Source of the DNA: Chloroflexota bacterium
Lineage (GTDB): Bacteria; Chloroflexota; UBA6077; FW602-bin22; CADDYW01
Direction: 5' to 3'
Assembly: GCA_019690095.1 (NCBI GenBank)
Contig: JADGGD010000007.1
Span: 1 to 50,185, forward strand
Length of the DNA stretch: 50,185 bases
This document shows positions 1 through 8,798 of this stretch, piece after piece. The notes beneath the pieces were generated by a model, which ran no database searches, was not told the DNA's origin, and was given only the letters and a program-made list of their open reading frames with translations. Numbering within the stretch: the first letter of the stretch is position 1; every line of letters starts with the position of its first letter. A program made the translations under genes and the position numbers.

Positions 1-198
1 GACCGGCGGGAACACGTAGATCTCGGCTGGTGATTTCAAAGAGGACGACACGAGCCAGAAGAACGGCGTTAGCATCAGGAGCGCACCGCCCCCGAGCACA
101 AGGTGAATCAGCGCGCGCCCAACCAGGCGACGAACACCGGACCGGCGAGCTGCCGGCCGCACCGCACGGTGCGCTGTCAGAGTCACCTCCCTCTCCAT
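1..198 (-). CDS. Sugar ABC transporter permease, MalG type (partial)
   Basis: Only the first 66 residues lie in the window; the gene runs off the left edge. Reading the minus strand from an ATG at 198 gives a basic N-terminus, one hydrophobic segment (about residues 28-50, ending TPFFWLVSSSLK) and then SPAEIYVFPP. That is the usual beginning of MalG-type inner-membrane permeases of carbohydrate ABC importers. The start lies 4 bases after the stop of the MalF-type permease, so the two are probably translationally coupled and pair as a heterodimeric channel. The ATP-binding subunit is not visible here, and such systems often share a distant one. The sugar cannot be told from this fragment. Confidence 0.85.
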   Translation of the reverse strand, partial: MEREVTLTAHRAVRPAARRSGVRRLVGRALIHLVLGGGALLMLTPFFWLVSSSLKSPAEIYVFPPV

Positions 199-202
199 GC
201 TC

Positions 203-1177
203 TCAGTCCACTTTCCTGCTCTCGTAGAATACCCAGCGTCCCTGGGTCCGAAAGGCGAGCGCAGTGAGGAGCATGATGATCACGAAGAGCACCCAGGCCA
301 TGGCCGACGCGTAGCCATTCTTGAAGTACTGGAACGCGTTCCGGTAGAGATAAAGAACGTAGACCAGGCCGGCGTTCTCAGGGCCGGCCGAGCCGGTGCT
401 CGTCGTCGGATCGTTGGCGAAGAGCGCGTAGACCAGAGTAAAGACCTGAAAGCTCTGAATGATGCCGATCACCAGATTGAAGAAGATGATCGGCGTGGTC
501 ATCGGAAAGGTCACGTGCCAGAATCGATGCCAGCGGCCAGCCCCATCCACCTCGGCCGCCTCGTACAAGTGCTGAGGAACCCCCTGGAGCCCGGCCAGAA
601 AGATCAGTACCGAGTTCCCAACTCCCCACAGGTGGATCAGTACCAGCGACGGGACAGTCCACTCCGGATCGACCAGCCAGCCCGGCGCCGGGAGGCCGAG
701 CAGGCGGAGCGGATAATTGACCGGCCCGAAGTCGCGGTTGAGGAGCCATCCCCACAGCATCGCATTCGCCACCGCCGGCACGAGCGAGGGGAGATACCAG
801 CAGGTGCGGTAGATGCTGATGCCCCGCACCCGCTGGTTCATGAGGAGCGCGATCATATAGGCAACGATGAGCGACAGTGGGATCGATAGCAGGCTGTAGT
901 AGGTGGTGATGCCCAGCGACTTGCGGTAGAGGGCATCACGCGTTGCCATGGTGATGTAGTTCTCCAGGCCGATCCATTCGGGTGGATTGACAATGTCGTA
1001 GCGGGTGAAGCTGAGATAGAGCGAGGTCAACACCGGATACACGCTGAAAATGAGCAGGCCGAGAACGGCCGGGAGCACTAGCAGCCAGCCGAATACCGCC
1101 TCGCGAAACCCGAGACGTCGGTGCCAGCGCGCACGGACAGTGACCGTCGGAAGTGCCCGCGGAAGCGCCTGGCTCAC
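203..1177 (-). CDS. Sugar ABC transporter permease, MalF type
   Basis: A 324-residue inner-membrane permease with about six membrane segments. The first (about 30-52) is followed by the YLSFTRYD stretch common in this family. The cytoplasmic EAA loop that contacts the ATPase is clear: EAAEVDGAGRWHRFWHVTFP, about residues 207-226. The start is a GTG with a GAGGTG ribosome-binding site 5 bases upstream. The gene follows the solute-binding lipoprotein (39-base gap) and precedes the MalG-type permease (4-base gap), so it belongs to the LacI-controlled operon. Length is normal for the family. The substrate is probably a mono- or oligosaccharide, inferred from the binding protein and the LacI regulator rather than from this sequence. 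Confidence 0.92.
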   Translation of the reverse strand: MSQALPRALPTVTVRARWHRRLGFREAVFGWLLVLPAVLGLLIFSVYPVLTSLYLSFTRYDIVNPPEWIGLENYITMATRDALYRKSLGITTYYSLLSIPLSLIVAYMIALLMNQRVRGISIYRTCWYLPSLVPAVANAMLWGWLLNRDFGPVNYPLRLLGLPAPGWLVDPEWTVPSLVLIHLWGVGNSVLIFLAGLQGVPQHLYEAAEVDGAGRWHRFWHVTFPMTTPIIFFNLVIGIIQSFQVFTLVYALFANDPTTSTGSAGPENAGLVYVLYLYRNAFQYFKNGYASAMAWVLFVIIMLLTALAFRTQGRWVFYESRKVD

Positions 1178-1216
1178 GGTTTCACCTCGTGCCCTGTCAT
1201 TCGCCTTCCCTGCCGC

Positions 1217-2671
1217 TCACGAGGTCGCTGGCTCGCCGGTAGACAAGATCGTGTCCATGACCCGGCCGACCTCGGCGGCAATGTCCTTGTACTGCTTCTT
1301 CCCGCGCAGGACCGCGTCGTACATGGGGCCGAAGGCATCGATCCAGTACTGACGGTAGCCGAGGTAGAAGGTCTGCTGTGCCTGTCCAGGCCACTTCAGA
1401 GTATCTCCATTATTGAGCTCGTCAACGAAGACCTGGCGGTACTCCTTCGCCGGCGGCTTCGGGTTATTGACGAAGTAGTCCTGGAGGTCCTTCCGCGTCG
1501 GCTGGAGCAGGCCCGCATCGGCCAGAAACTTCTGACCGTCTTTCGAGAGTGAAACCCAGTACATCCATTCCCAGGTCTGGTCCTTGTGCTTGGAGAGGCG
1601 GGTCATGCACTGCCCAGAGTACTGGCCATAGGAGACCGGGATCTTCTGCATTGGGAAGGGTGCAACACCCCAGTTCTTGACGACCTCATTGACCCGACCG
1701 ATGAGCCACACGCCATTCTCCTCCATCGCCACGTTGCCGGAGCGAAAGTCGATCGGCTGGGTCTGCTTGTACTCCGGGTTCGGTGCCACCAGATGCTTCG
1801 CCCCCCAGTCAGCCAGCTTCTGATACCCCTCAATCGTCTCTGGCCGGGTCATGACCGGGGTGACTTTCCCGTTCTCGTCGATGATCTCACCGCCGATGGT
1901 ATAGAACCAGTGCTCATGACCGTGGACAGTGGTGGGGTTGAAGCCGTACTGCTTGATTCGGGACGGATCGAAGCCCGGCTCGCCCGGATGCTTCCCGTTC
2001 ACGTCCAGAGTCAGCTTGATTGCCTTGTCCAGGAGCTCGTCCCAGGTCATGCGCTTCTTGGGATCGGGAAGGGGGACATTCGCTGCCTTGAAGAGGTCGA
2101 TGTTGAAGAAGAGAGCCATCGCGCCGCTATCGTAGGCAACTGCGGTCCGCCGGTGATCATAGACCTCGGTCAGCCAGGCACCGGGGATGTGGTCATCGTC
2201 TTTGAAGCGCTTGTCAGCCTTCAGGTAAGGTTCGAGGTCTTCGATGACCTTTTTCTTCCACCCCAGGCCACCGGTGCGGACGCTTGCATCGTGATAGGCG
2301 TCCGGTGGATTGCCCGCAGCAACCTCGGTGAGGATCTTCTGGAAGTGATCACCGTTGGTGTGATCATTCTTGACCCGGATGTTTGGATTGGCCTTCATAA
2401 ACTCCTTGGCCAGATCCTGGGCGATCTTCAGAAGATCATTCCCACCGCGTGACTGGAAGCGGATCTCGACGATGCCGGCCGAGGATGCCGCCTGGCCGGC
2501 CGGCGCGCTCGTCGCGGCAGTCGTTGGCTGGGCTGCTGTCGTGCCACTGGTTCCAATGGCCGTCGGCGTCCCGCTCGGCGCGCCGCATGCCGCCAGGGCC
2601 ACTGCGGCGCCCACGCCAGCCGCCAGGCCGAGAAGGTCACGACGGGTCAGCTTTCGGGTGGGTCGCGCCAT
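1217..2671 (-). CDS. Extracellular sugar-binding lipoprotein (family 1 type)
   Basis: A 484-residue solute-binding component of a carbohydrate ABC importer. The N-terminus has a Tat-like signal (RR at 10-11) ending in a lipobox LAAC with Cys29 as the predicted lipid anchor, then a Ser/Ala/Thr/Pro-rich linker to about residue 65. The mature part looks like the MalE/UgpB-type fold: FMKANPNIRV near the start, then AGNPPDAYH, FFNIDLFKAANVPLPDP and MTWDELLDKA. A GAGGAGGG ribosome-binding site precedes the ATG. The first 25 bases overlap the 3' end of the LacI gene, so the binding protein is probably coupled to its regulator. The ligand is unknown. Confidence 0.92.
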   Translation of the reverse strand: MARPTRKLTRRDLLGLAAGVGAAVALAACGAPSGTPTAIGTSGTTAAQPTTAATSAPAGQAASSAGIVEIRFQSRGGNDLLKIAQDLAKEFMKANPNIRVKNDHTNGDHFQKILTEVAAGNPPDAYHDASVRTGGLGWKKKVIEDLEPYLKADKRFKDDDHIPGAWLTEVYDHRRTAVAYDSGAMALFFNIDLFKAANVPLPDPKKRMTWDELLDKAIKLTLDVNGKHPGEPGFDPSRIKQYGFNPTTVHGHEHWFYTIGGEIIDENGKVTPVMTRPETIEGYQKLADWGAKHLVAPNPEYKQTQPIDFRSGNVAMEENGVWLIGRVNEVVKNWGVAPFPMQKIPVSYGQYSGQCMTRLSKHKDQTWEWMYWVSLSKDGQKFLADAGLLQPTRKDLQDYFVNNPKPPAKEYRQVFVDELNNGDTLKWPGQAQQTFYLGYRQYWIDAFGPMYDAVLRGKKQYKDIAAEVGRVMDTILSTGEPATS

Positions 2672-3822
2672 GATTCTCCCTCCTCACGGGTCTCTGTTGC
2701 CCTTTCGGGCATGCCACGCGGTGATCCCGCGCTCGATCGGGAAAGGGTATCGGTGCTTGCCGGCCGTGTCTCTCCGCGCTCGCCTCCCTTCCACGTCGAT
2801 TGTCGAACCACAAGGTGTGACGGGAACATCTCCTGGACCGGCGGGGTGACCCGCTGGTAGATCAGATCGAGCAGCATCGTCGTCGCGCGAGCAGCCATCT
2901 CTTCGATTGGCAGGTGTACCGTCGTGAGCGGCGGATCCTGGTAGGCCGCAAATTCGGCGTCATCGCAGCCGACGATGGCGATGTCGTCTGGAACCCGCAG
3001 GCCGTGATCGCGAATCGCCCGCATCGCGCCAATAGCCAGGAGATCGTTCGTCGCGAAGATTGCCGTCGGCCGTTCGCCAGGCGGTAGGGCTATGAGCGAT
3101 TCAGCGGCGGCATAGGCATCATGCGCCCAGCTCGTTCCAGCGGCGGGCGCCTCAGGCCCCGGCGCAAGCCCGGCCTGCTCAAGCGTTACGCGGTAGCCCT
3201 GGATCCGGAGTGCCTGAGCCTGTGAGCCACTGGCCGCCGGGTAGATCAGCCCAATCCGACGATGGCCGAGTTCAATGAGGTGCTCAGTGGCCATCCGCCC
3301 CACCGCGACACTATCGGTATTGACCGCACTGTGGCGCGTATAGCGCTGGAAGAGAACTACCGGCACGGCTGGCGTCAGCTCCTCCAGATACGCGTCATCT
3401 GCCGCTGAGGTGTTCGTGACCAGCAGGCCGTTAAACCAGACGGGCTCCCGGAGACCCCGGAGACGGTCCAGGTGGCCGAGTTCGAAGGTCTCGATCGTGA
3501 GCTGGACGGTGACCCCCGGATGCGCCGCTGCCTCGATCGCCCGGAGTTGCTGCTGAACGCCCCGAACGATCCGACTGATCAGCGAGAGACGGCTATCGAG
3601 CGGATAGGCAATGGCCAGAACAATCGTCCGCATATGGGCGCCGTTGCTCCGCAGGCGACGGGCAGCCAGGTCGGGGGTGTAACCGAGCTCCCGGGCCGCT
3701 GCGAGCACAGCCTGGCGAGTCGCTTCAGAGATACGGACCGGTGAAGGGCGGTCACCCAGCACGATCGAAACAGTGCTGACTGAGGTGCCGGCCCGGGCGG
3801 CGATGTCCCGTAATCGAACCAT
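2647..3822 (-). CDS. LacI-family transcriptional regulator
   Basis: A 391-residue repressor-type protein. The N-terminal helix-turn-helix and hinge occupy about residues 2-60 (MVRLRDIAARAGTSVSTVSIVLG, then ARELGYTPDLAARRLRS). A periplasmic-binding-protein-like sensor domain follows, including TAIFATNDLLAIGAMRAIRDHGLRVPDDIAIVGCDD. The last 50 or so residues after VVRQSTWKG are hydrophilic, have no counterpart in typical LacI proteins, and overlap the start of the binding-protein gene. The tail may simply be what remains before the first stop. The gene heads the sugar ABC operon and probably senses the transported sugar and represses its own operon through the palindrome just upstream. Confidence 0.92.
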   Translation of the reverse strand: MVRLRDIAARAGTSVSTVSIVLGDRPSPVRISEATRQAVLAAARELGYTPDLAARRLRSNGAHMRTIVLAIAYPLDSRLSLISRIVRGVQQQLRAIEAAAHPGVTVQLTIETFELGHLDRLRGLREPVWFNGLLVTNTSAADDAYLEELTPAVPVVLFQRYTRHSAVNTDSVAVGRMATEHLIELGHRRIGLIYPAASGSQAQALRIQGYRVTLEQAGLAPGPEAPAAGTSWAHDAYAAAESLIALPPGERPTAIFATNDLLAIGAMRAIRDHGLRVPDDIAIVGCDDAEFAAYQDPPLTTVHLPIEEMAARATTMLLDLIYQRVTPPVQEMFPSHLVVRQSTWKGGERGETRPASTDTLSRSSAGSPRGMPERATETREEGESWRDPPES

Positions 3823-4168
3823 TGCAGACCATCGTTATTCCTATAACGTTTTATCAGCGCCGCGACTCTACCCCAGAATTGCGATCACGTCAAGGGACGA
3901 GGAACCGTCTGCCCGGCCTAGCGCATCTTGGTAGGATCACGGCCGGCCGCATGGGCCGGTCACCCGCAGGCGGGACTGGCTGGCCGGGGCGCGGCTCCCC
4001 CTTTCACCAGGCCGCGCCGGTCGGGTAAGATCGTGCGCGGGAACACCCGTGCGGCCGGCCGCCGGGCAATCGCGCGGCCGCGGGCGGCGTGCCGCCCGGC
4101 CCAGCCGGCACCCGCCTGATCGGGAGATGCCCTCGACACACCCGAACTCTCTCCAGAGGAGATCGAGC
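3823..4168. other. Divergent intergenic region without a gene
   Basis: This separates the LacI operon (minus) from the receiver protein (plus). The left 40 bases are AT-rich and hold the candidate operator. The rest is very GC-rich with short CG-type inverted repeats and no convincing reading frame. A weak promoter-like pair for the plus-strand gene is TTCACC (4003-4008) and TAAGAT (4026-4031), 17 bases apart. Confidence 0.5.
3833..3848. promoter_or_regulatory. Candidate LacI-type operator
   Basis: A perfect 6-4-6 inverted repeat, CGTTAT-TCCT-ATAACG, lies 10 bases upstream of the LacI start in an AT-rich patch that stands out from the GC-rich surroundings. An overlapping 12-base near-palindrome centred on CG (TATAACGTTTTA, 3842-3853, 5 of 6 pairs) also resembles LacI-family operators, which commonly have a central CG. 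Autoregulation of the LacI/ABC operon is the natural reading. There is no binding evidence. Confidence 0.45.
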
Positions 4169-4546
4169 GTGAACGTCTTGATCGTCGAAGATGATGTCGA
4201 GGTCCGCCGCCTCCTGCGGACTATCCTCGCAACGAGCGGTTATCCCTTCGAGGTTATCGAGGCAGGGAGCGGGACCGATGCGCTCGCCCTGGTTCGGCAG
4301 CATCTTCCCGATGTCGTTCTCCTCGACCTCTTCCTCCCCGGCCTCGACGGCCTGCAGGTATGCCGACAGATCAAGGCCGACCCGGCGACGGCACGGGTGC
4401 CCGTCGTGCTCATTACGGTGGAAACCGAACAGGACGAGAAGGAGCGGGCCCGCGAGGCTGGCGCCGAGGCCTATCTGACCAAGCCCTTCAGTCCCCAGCG
4501 GCTTATCCGTATGCTCGAGCAGCTCCTGGGCCTGGGGCCCGCCTGA
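4169..4546 (+). CDS. Single-domain response regulator (CheY-like)
   Basis: A stand-alone receiver of 125 residues, probably a phosphotransfer or signalling partner rather than a transcription factor, since no output domain follows. Acidic residues are at 7-9, the phosphoacceptor is Asp53 (VVLLDLFLPGLDG), and conserved Thr83 and Lys105 (YLTKPF) are present. I chose the GTG at 4169 because AGAGGAGA lies about 8 bases upstream and the protein then begins directly with the first beta strand; an upstream ATG would add 40 low-complexity residues. No kinase is adjacent. It is convergent with the peptide ABC operon, and the two stop codons sit in one hairpin. Confidence 0.9.
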   Translation: MNVLIVEDDVEVRRLLRTILATSGYPFEVIEAGSGTDALALVRQHLPDVVLLDLFLPGLDGLQVCRQIKADPATARVPVVLITVETEQDEKERAREAGAEAYLTKPFSPQRLIRMLEQLLGLGPA

Positions 4547-4566
4547 GACCGCCGAGCGGCGCTCAG
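4543..4566. terminator. Hairpin spanning two convergent stop codons
   Basis: CTGAG-AC-CGCCG-AG-CGGCG-CTCAG forms a symmetric stem over the stop codon of the receiver gene (plus) and the stop codon of the OppF-type ATPase (minus). There is no U-tract, as expected in very GC-rich genomes. It could act as a bidirectional terminator. Confidence 0.5.
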
Positions 4567-5627
4567 CCCCGCCCCTCCGCGCCGGACCCGCCCGCGGCCG
4601 GAGGCTGGATGCCCACCAGGTGCAGCTCCTCGGCCAGGTGGCAGGCCACCTGCCGACCCGGCGCAATCTCTCGCAGGCGCGGGACTTCGCTCCGGCAGAT
4701 CTCCCGCGCGTAGCGGCAGCGCGGGTGAAAGCGACAGCCCGGGGGCGGGCTGGCCGGGTTCGGAACATCCCCCGGCAGAACGATCCGCGTCCGCCGCTCA
4801 TCCGGGTCTGACCGCGGGATCGCGGAGAGGAGGGCTTCGGTGTAGGGGTGGCGCGGCTCGGTGTACAGCGCCTCGACCGGCGCTGTCTCAACGATTGTCC
4901 CCAGATACATGACCGCCACCCGGCTGCTCACGTGCGATACGACCGCCAGGTCGTGGGAAATAAACAGGTAGGCCATCCCGAACTGCCGCTGGAGCGCGCG
5001 CAGCAGGTTCAGTACCTGCGCCTGGATCGATACGTCGAGCGCCGAGACCGGCTCGTCACAGACGATCAGGCGCGGCCGCAGGGCCAGTGCTCGGGCGATG
5101 CCGATCCGCTGGCGCTGGCCGCCGCTGAAAGCATACGGGTAGCGGTTCATGTGCTGGACGCGCAGTCCGACCAGCTGGAGCAGCTCCCGCACGCGCGCCC
5201 GGATCTCCTCCTCGTCCTTCACGCCGTGGATCCGCAGGGGCTCGGCGACGATATCCAGCACGGTCATGCGCGGGTCCAGCGACGAATACGGATCCTGGAA
5301 GATGATCGAGACCTCGCGCCGGTACTCCCGCAGCGCCCGACGCGGCAGAGCAGTCAGATCGATCAGCCGACCGTCACGCCGGTAGCGAATTGTCCCCGCA
5401 GTGACATCAAGCGCACGCAGAATCAGTCGCCCGACCGTCGTCTTGCCAGATCCTGACTCGCCGACCAGCCCCAGGGTCTCGCCCTCGTGGATGGCCAGGT
5501 CCACCCCATCTACCGCCCGGACATACCCGACTGTCCGGCGGAAGAGGCCGCGCTGAATCGGGAAATACTTCTTGAGGCCGCTGGCCTCCAGCAGGATCGG
5601 CCGATCGCTCGGCGTGCTCTCGCTCAT
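4563..5627 (-). CDS. Peptide/nickel-type ABC transporter ATPase, OppF/DppF type
   Basis: A 354-residue cytoplasmic ATPase that powers the importer. Walker A GESGSGKT is at 56-63, a Q-loop at FQDP about 110-113, the ABC signature SGGQRQR at 168-174 and Walker B LIVCDEP at 187-193, followed by SALDVS. The C-terminus carries the oligopeptide/dipeptide extension with four cysteines in [14 protein letters not shown]. It is the last gene of a five-gene operon (binding protein, B, C, D, F), 12 bases after the OppD-type gene. OppF and OppD normally form a heterodimer. The substrate could be peptides, nickel chelates or other small solutes. Confidence 0.93.
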   Translation of the reverse strand: MSESTPSDRPILLEASGLKKYFPIQRGLFRRTVGYVRAVDGVDLAIHEGETLGLVGESGSGKTTVGRLILRALDVTAGTIRYRRDGRLIDLTALPRRALREYRREVSIIFQDPYSSLDPRMTVLDIVAEPLRIHGVKDEEEIRARVRELLQLVGLRVQHMNRYPYAFSGGQRQRIGIARALALRPRLIVCDEPVSALDVSIQAQVLNLLRALQRQFGMAYLFISHDLAVVSHVSSRVAVMYLGTIVETAPVEALYTEPRHPYTEALLSAIPRSDPDERRTRIVLPGDVPNPASPPPGCRFHPRCRYAREICRSEVPRLREIAPGRQVACHLAEELHLVGIQPPAAGGSGAEGRG

Positions 5628-5639
5628 GGTCTCACATCA

Positions 5640-6653
5640 TCACCCGGGTCTCGCATCATCGTAGAGGGTACAGCGCACGAAGTGGCCGGGCTCGACCTCG
5701 CGCAGGGGGATCCCCTCCGGGCTCCGGCAGCTCGGCCGCGTCCGGGCCCGGCAGCGGGGATAGAAGGCGCAGCCAGACGGAACCGCAAATGGGTCCGGCA
5801 CGCTCCCGGGGATGGGGGTCAGATCACCCTCGGCACGCACGCCCGGGCGCGGCGTCGAGCGGAGCAACCCCACTGTGTACGGGTGGAGCGGGCGGTGGAA
5901 GATCGTCCGGGTATCGCCGCTCTCGACGATCTTCCCCATATACATCACCGCGACGCGGCTGGCCATCTCGGCGATCACCCCCAGGTTGTGGGTGATCAGC
6001 AGGATCGCCATGTGGAACTGCTGCTGGAGATCCTTCATCAGCTCGAGGATCTGGGCCTGGATCGTCACATCGAGCGCGGTCGTCGGCTCGTCGGCGATCA
6101 GGAGCGAGGGGTGACAGCTCAGGGCCATCGCGATCATCGCCCGCTGGCGGAGGCCGCCCGAGAGCTGGTGCGGGTACTGGTCGAGCCGCTGGCGGGCCGC
6201 CGCGAAGCCAACCCGCTCCAGGATCTCCACTGTGCGCTCGCGCGCCACCGCCCGGCTCACGCCCTGATGGAGCTGGATCGCCTCGCCGATCTGATCACCA
6301 ATGGTGTGCACCGGCGAGAGGGAGGTCATCGGCTCCTGGAAGACCATGGCGATCTCGTTGCCGCGGATGTCGCGAATCAGGTCACCGCCCGGATCAACCC
6401 GCGCAAGATCGATCGGCTCGGTCTGCCCCCGGCGGCGGAAGAGAATCTGCCCGCCGACGATCCGCGCGCTCCGGGGGAGGAGCCGCATGATCGAGTAAGC
6501 AGTCATGCTCTTGCCGCAGCCAGACTCGCCAACAAGGCCCAGCGTTTCGCCGGGCTGGATCTCCAGCGAAACGTCGTCAACCGCCCGGACGATCCCGTCG
6601 GGCGTGAAGAAGTGCGTTCGGAGGTTCCGGATCTCGAGCAGGGGCTGTGACAT
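5640..6653 (-). CDS. Peptide/nickel-type ABC transporter ATPase, OppD/DppD type
   Basis: A 337-residue ATPase with Walker A GESGCGKS (42-49), Q-loop FQEPMTSLSP, the signature SGGLRQR, Walker [13 protein letters not shown], and the C-terminal HPY extension with the cysteine cluster CAFYPRCRARTRPSC. The ATG follows the stop of the OppC-type permease after one base. It should pair with the OppF-type ATPase encoded next. The signature has Leu where most relatives have Gln (SGGLRQR), a variant also found in other OppD proteins. Confidence 0.93.
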   Translation of the reverse strand: MSQPLLEIRNLRTHFFTPDGIVRAVDDVSLEIQPGETLGLVGESGCGKSMTAYSIMRLLPRSARIVGGQILFRRRGQTEPIDLARVDPGGDLIRDIRGNEIAMVFQEPMTSLSPVHTIGDQIGEAIQLHQGVSRAVARERTVEILERVGFAAARQRLDQYPHQLSGGLRQRAMIAMALSCHPSLLIADEPTTALDVTIQAQILELMKDLQQQFHMAILLITHNLGVIAEMASRVAVMYMGKIVESGDTRTIFHRPLHPYTVGLLRSTPRPGVRAEGDLTPIPGSVPDPFAVPSGCAFYPRCRARTRPSCRSPEGIPLREVEPGHFVRCTLYDDARPG

Positions 6654-6654
6654 C

Positions 6655-7815
6655 TCAGGATACCGTATAGGGGTCCGAGGCGTCGCGCAGCCCGTCGCCG
6701 AGAAAGTTGAAGGCGAGGACGGCCACGGCGATAAAGGCGAGCGGCGAGAGGAGCCACGGATAGTTGGCGAGGGTCTCGATGTTCTGGGCTTCCTGCAGGA
6801 GGACGCCCCAGCTCGTGAGGGGCGGACGGATGCCCAGCCCGAGGAAGCTCAGGGCCGTCTCTGCCAGGATCATATTCGGCAGGGCCAGCGTCGCGATGAC
6901 GATGATGTGGGAGAGCGTCGCCGGGATCAGGTGGCGCGTGATCACCCAGAACGGGCTCGCTCCGGCGATTTCGGCCGCATGGATGTACTCCTCCTCCCGA
7001 AGTGCGAGTACCTTCCCCCGCAGCTGACGCGCCAGCCAGGTCCAGCCAATGAAGGAGAGGATGACGGTAATGCCGAAGTAGGTCAGCAGGGGCGGCCAGT
7101 TCGGCGGGAGCGCCGCCGAAAGCCCCATCCAGAGCGGGATTGTCGGGAAGGAGCGGATCAGCTCGATCACCCGCTGGATGAGGTCATCGAGTCGGCCGCC
7201 GAAATAGCCTGAGGCGATCCCGATGATCGTGCCGAAGATCAGGCTGAGCACAACCCCCACCAGCCCGACCGTCAGGGAGATCTGGCTCCCGATCAGAATG
7301 CGCGAGAGCAGGTCTCGCCCCTGACGATCGGTCCCCAGGAGCAGGACCGCCGCGCTCGGATCATCCACTCCGAAGAGGTGCACATCCGTAGGAATCAGCC
7401 CGAAGAGGCGGTACGGCTCGGCGTGGACGAAGAAGTGAAGCGGGATCACCCGGCTCCGATCGACGGTGTAGACCTTGCGCAGGCTGGTCGGGTCGATCGT
7501 CAGCTTGATCGGATAGATGTACGGCTCGAACCGACCGTCGTGAAAGAGATGGATGCCCTGGGGCGGCGCATAGAGGTACTGGAAGAAGCGGTTCTCCACC
7601 GAGTAAGGGGCCAGGAAGTTGGCGAACAGCGCCGTCAGGTACAGGATCCCGATCACCACGCCGCCGACCAGCGCCGCCCGGTTCCGAACGAAGCGCCGCC
7701 CCATCAGCCGCCACTGGGAGACCATGTAGCGGCGCTCGTCGGCCTCAACCGCCGCCTCGGCCAGCTCGACTTCGGCCGGGAAGATCAGCTCGGGCGGATG
7801 CAGTTCGATGCTCAT
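6655..7815 (-). CDS. Peptide-type ABC permease, OppC/DppC type, with long insertion
   Basis: A 386-residue inner-membrane permease. The first membrane segment (about 45-70) comes after RRFVRNRAALVGGVVIG. An unusually long hydrophilic stretch (about residues 75-170) separates it from the conserved LLGTDRQGRDLLSRILIG; ordinary OppC proteins have a much shorter loop here. The EAA loop AAEIAGASPFWVITRHLIPATLSHI and the C-terminal LSFLGLGIRPPLTSWG are typical. The ATG overlaps the stop of the OppB-type gene (ATGA), indicating coupled translation. The large external loop may contact the long 686-residue binding protein of this operon; that is a guess. Confidence 0.92.
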   Translation of the reverse strand: MSIELHPPELIFPAEVELAEAAVEADERRYMVSQWRLMGRRFVRNRAALVGGVVIGILYLTALFANFLAPYSVENRFFQYLYAPPQGIHLFHDGRFEPYIYPIKLTIDPTSLRKVYTVDRSRVIPLHFFVHAEPYRLFGLIPTDVHLFGVDDPSAAVLLLGTDRQGRDLLSRILIGSQISLTVGLVGVVLSLIFGTIIGIASGYFGGRLDDLIQRVIELIRSFPTIPLWMGLSAALPPNWPPLLTYFGITVILSFIGWTWLARQLRGKVLALREEEYIHAAEIAGASPFWVITRHLIPATLSHIIVIATLALPNMILAETALSFLGLGIRPPLTSWGVLLQEAQNIETLANYPWLLSPLAFIAVAVLAFNFLGDGLRDASDPYTVS

Positions 7816-8795
7816 TCGTACCGGATCCTCGGATCCACCCAGGCGAGGCAGATGTCAGCGATCAGGTTCCCCACCATCAGCAGAATCACCGCGAACAGGA
7901 GAATCGAGCCGGCCAGGTACATGTCCACGTCGATCAGGGCCCGGAGCAGAAGCGGACCAACCGTCGGGATCGAGAGGACGATCCCCAGGATCGTCGCACC
8001 CGAGATCAGGTTGGGGATCTGCATGCCCATCACCGAGATCAGTGGATTGATCGCCACCCGGACGGCGTACTTGTTGATCACTACCGCTTCGCGCAGCCCC
8101 TTCGCCCGCGCGGTGGTGATGAACTGCTGGCCGAGGATGTCCAGCAGGTTCGCCCGCATGATCCGGATCAGCTGGGCCGTCCCTCCCAGGCCCAGGATGA
8201 TCGTCGGCCAGATCAGGTGATTGAAGAGATCCAGCGCCTTGGCCAGGCTCCATGGTGCGCTCTCCATGCCCGGCGAGAACAGGCCGCCGACCGGCTGGTG
8301 GAAATAGAACGCCGAAATGAAGAGGTAGATCAGCCCCAGCATGAAATCGGGCACCGAGAGGCCCAGGAAGCCGATCAGCGTGAGCAGGTGGTCAAGCAGG
8401 GAGTACTGGTGGGTGGCCGAGTAGATCCCGATCGGCAGGGCGATCACCCACATAAAGACCATCGAGGCGAGAGATAGCAGAACAGTATAGAGGAGCTGAG
8501 CCTGAATGAGCGGCCCAACCGGCCGCTGCCACTCGAACGAGTAGCCCAGATCCCCGTGCAGCAGGCCGCCGATCCAGCGGAGGTACTGGACGTAGAGCGG
8601 CTGATCAAGGCCGTACTGGTGGCGGAGGGCGGCCATGCTCGCCTGGTCGGACGAGCTTCCAGACTGCGCCGCCTGCGCCACCAGCGTCGTGACGAAGTCG
8701 GCCGGCGGCAGACGGATGATCGCAAAGATCAGCATGGACGCGATGATCAGGGTGGGGATCATCGCGGCCAGCCGCCGGATGACGTAGGCGAGCAT
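7812..8795 (-). CDS. Peptide-type ABC permease, OppB/DppB type
   Basis: A 327-residue permease with the family's N-terminus (MLAYVIRRLAAMIPTLIIASMLIFAIIRL), the segment RHQYGLDQPLYVQYLRWIGG, the EAA-like loop ARAKGLREAVVINKYAVRVAINPLI and a final VDPRIRYE. About six membrane segments are visible. It begins 3 bases after the binding-protein stop and its own stop overlaps the OppC start. It forms the channel with the OppC-type subunit. Confidence 0.93.
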   Translation of the reverse strand: MLAYVIRRLAAMIPTLIIASMLIFAIIRLPPADFVTTLVAQAAQSGSSSDQASMAALRHQYGLDQPLYVQYLRWIGGLLHGDLGYSFEWQRPVGPLIQAQLLYTVLLSLASMVFMWVIALPIGIYSATHQYSLLDHLLTLIGFLGLSVPDFMLGLIYLFISAFYFHQPVGGLFSPGMESAPWSLAKALDLFNHLIWPTIILGLGGTAQLIRIMRANLLDILGQQFITTARAKGLREAVVINKYAVRVAINPLISVMGMQIPNLISGATILGIVLSIPTVGPLLLRALIDVDMYLAGSILLFAVILLMVGNLIADICLAWVDPRIRYE

Positions 8796-8798
8796 GGC

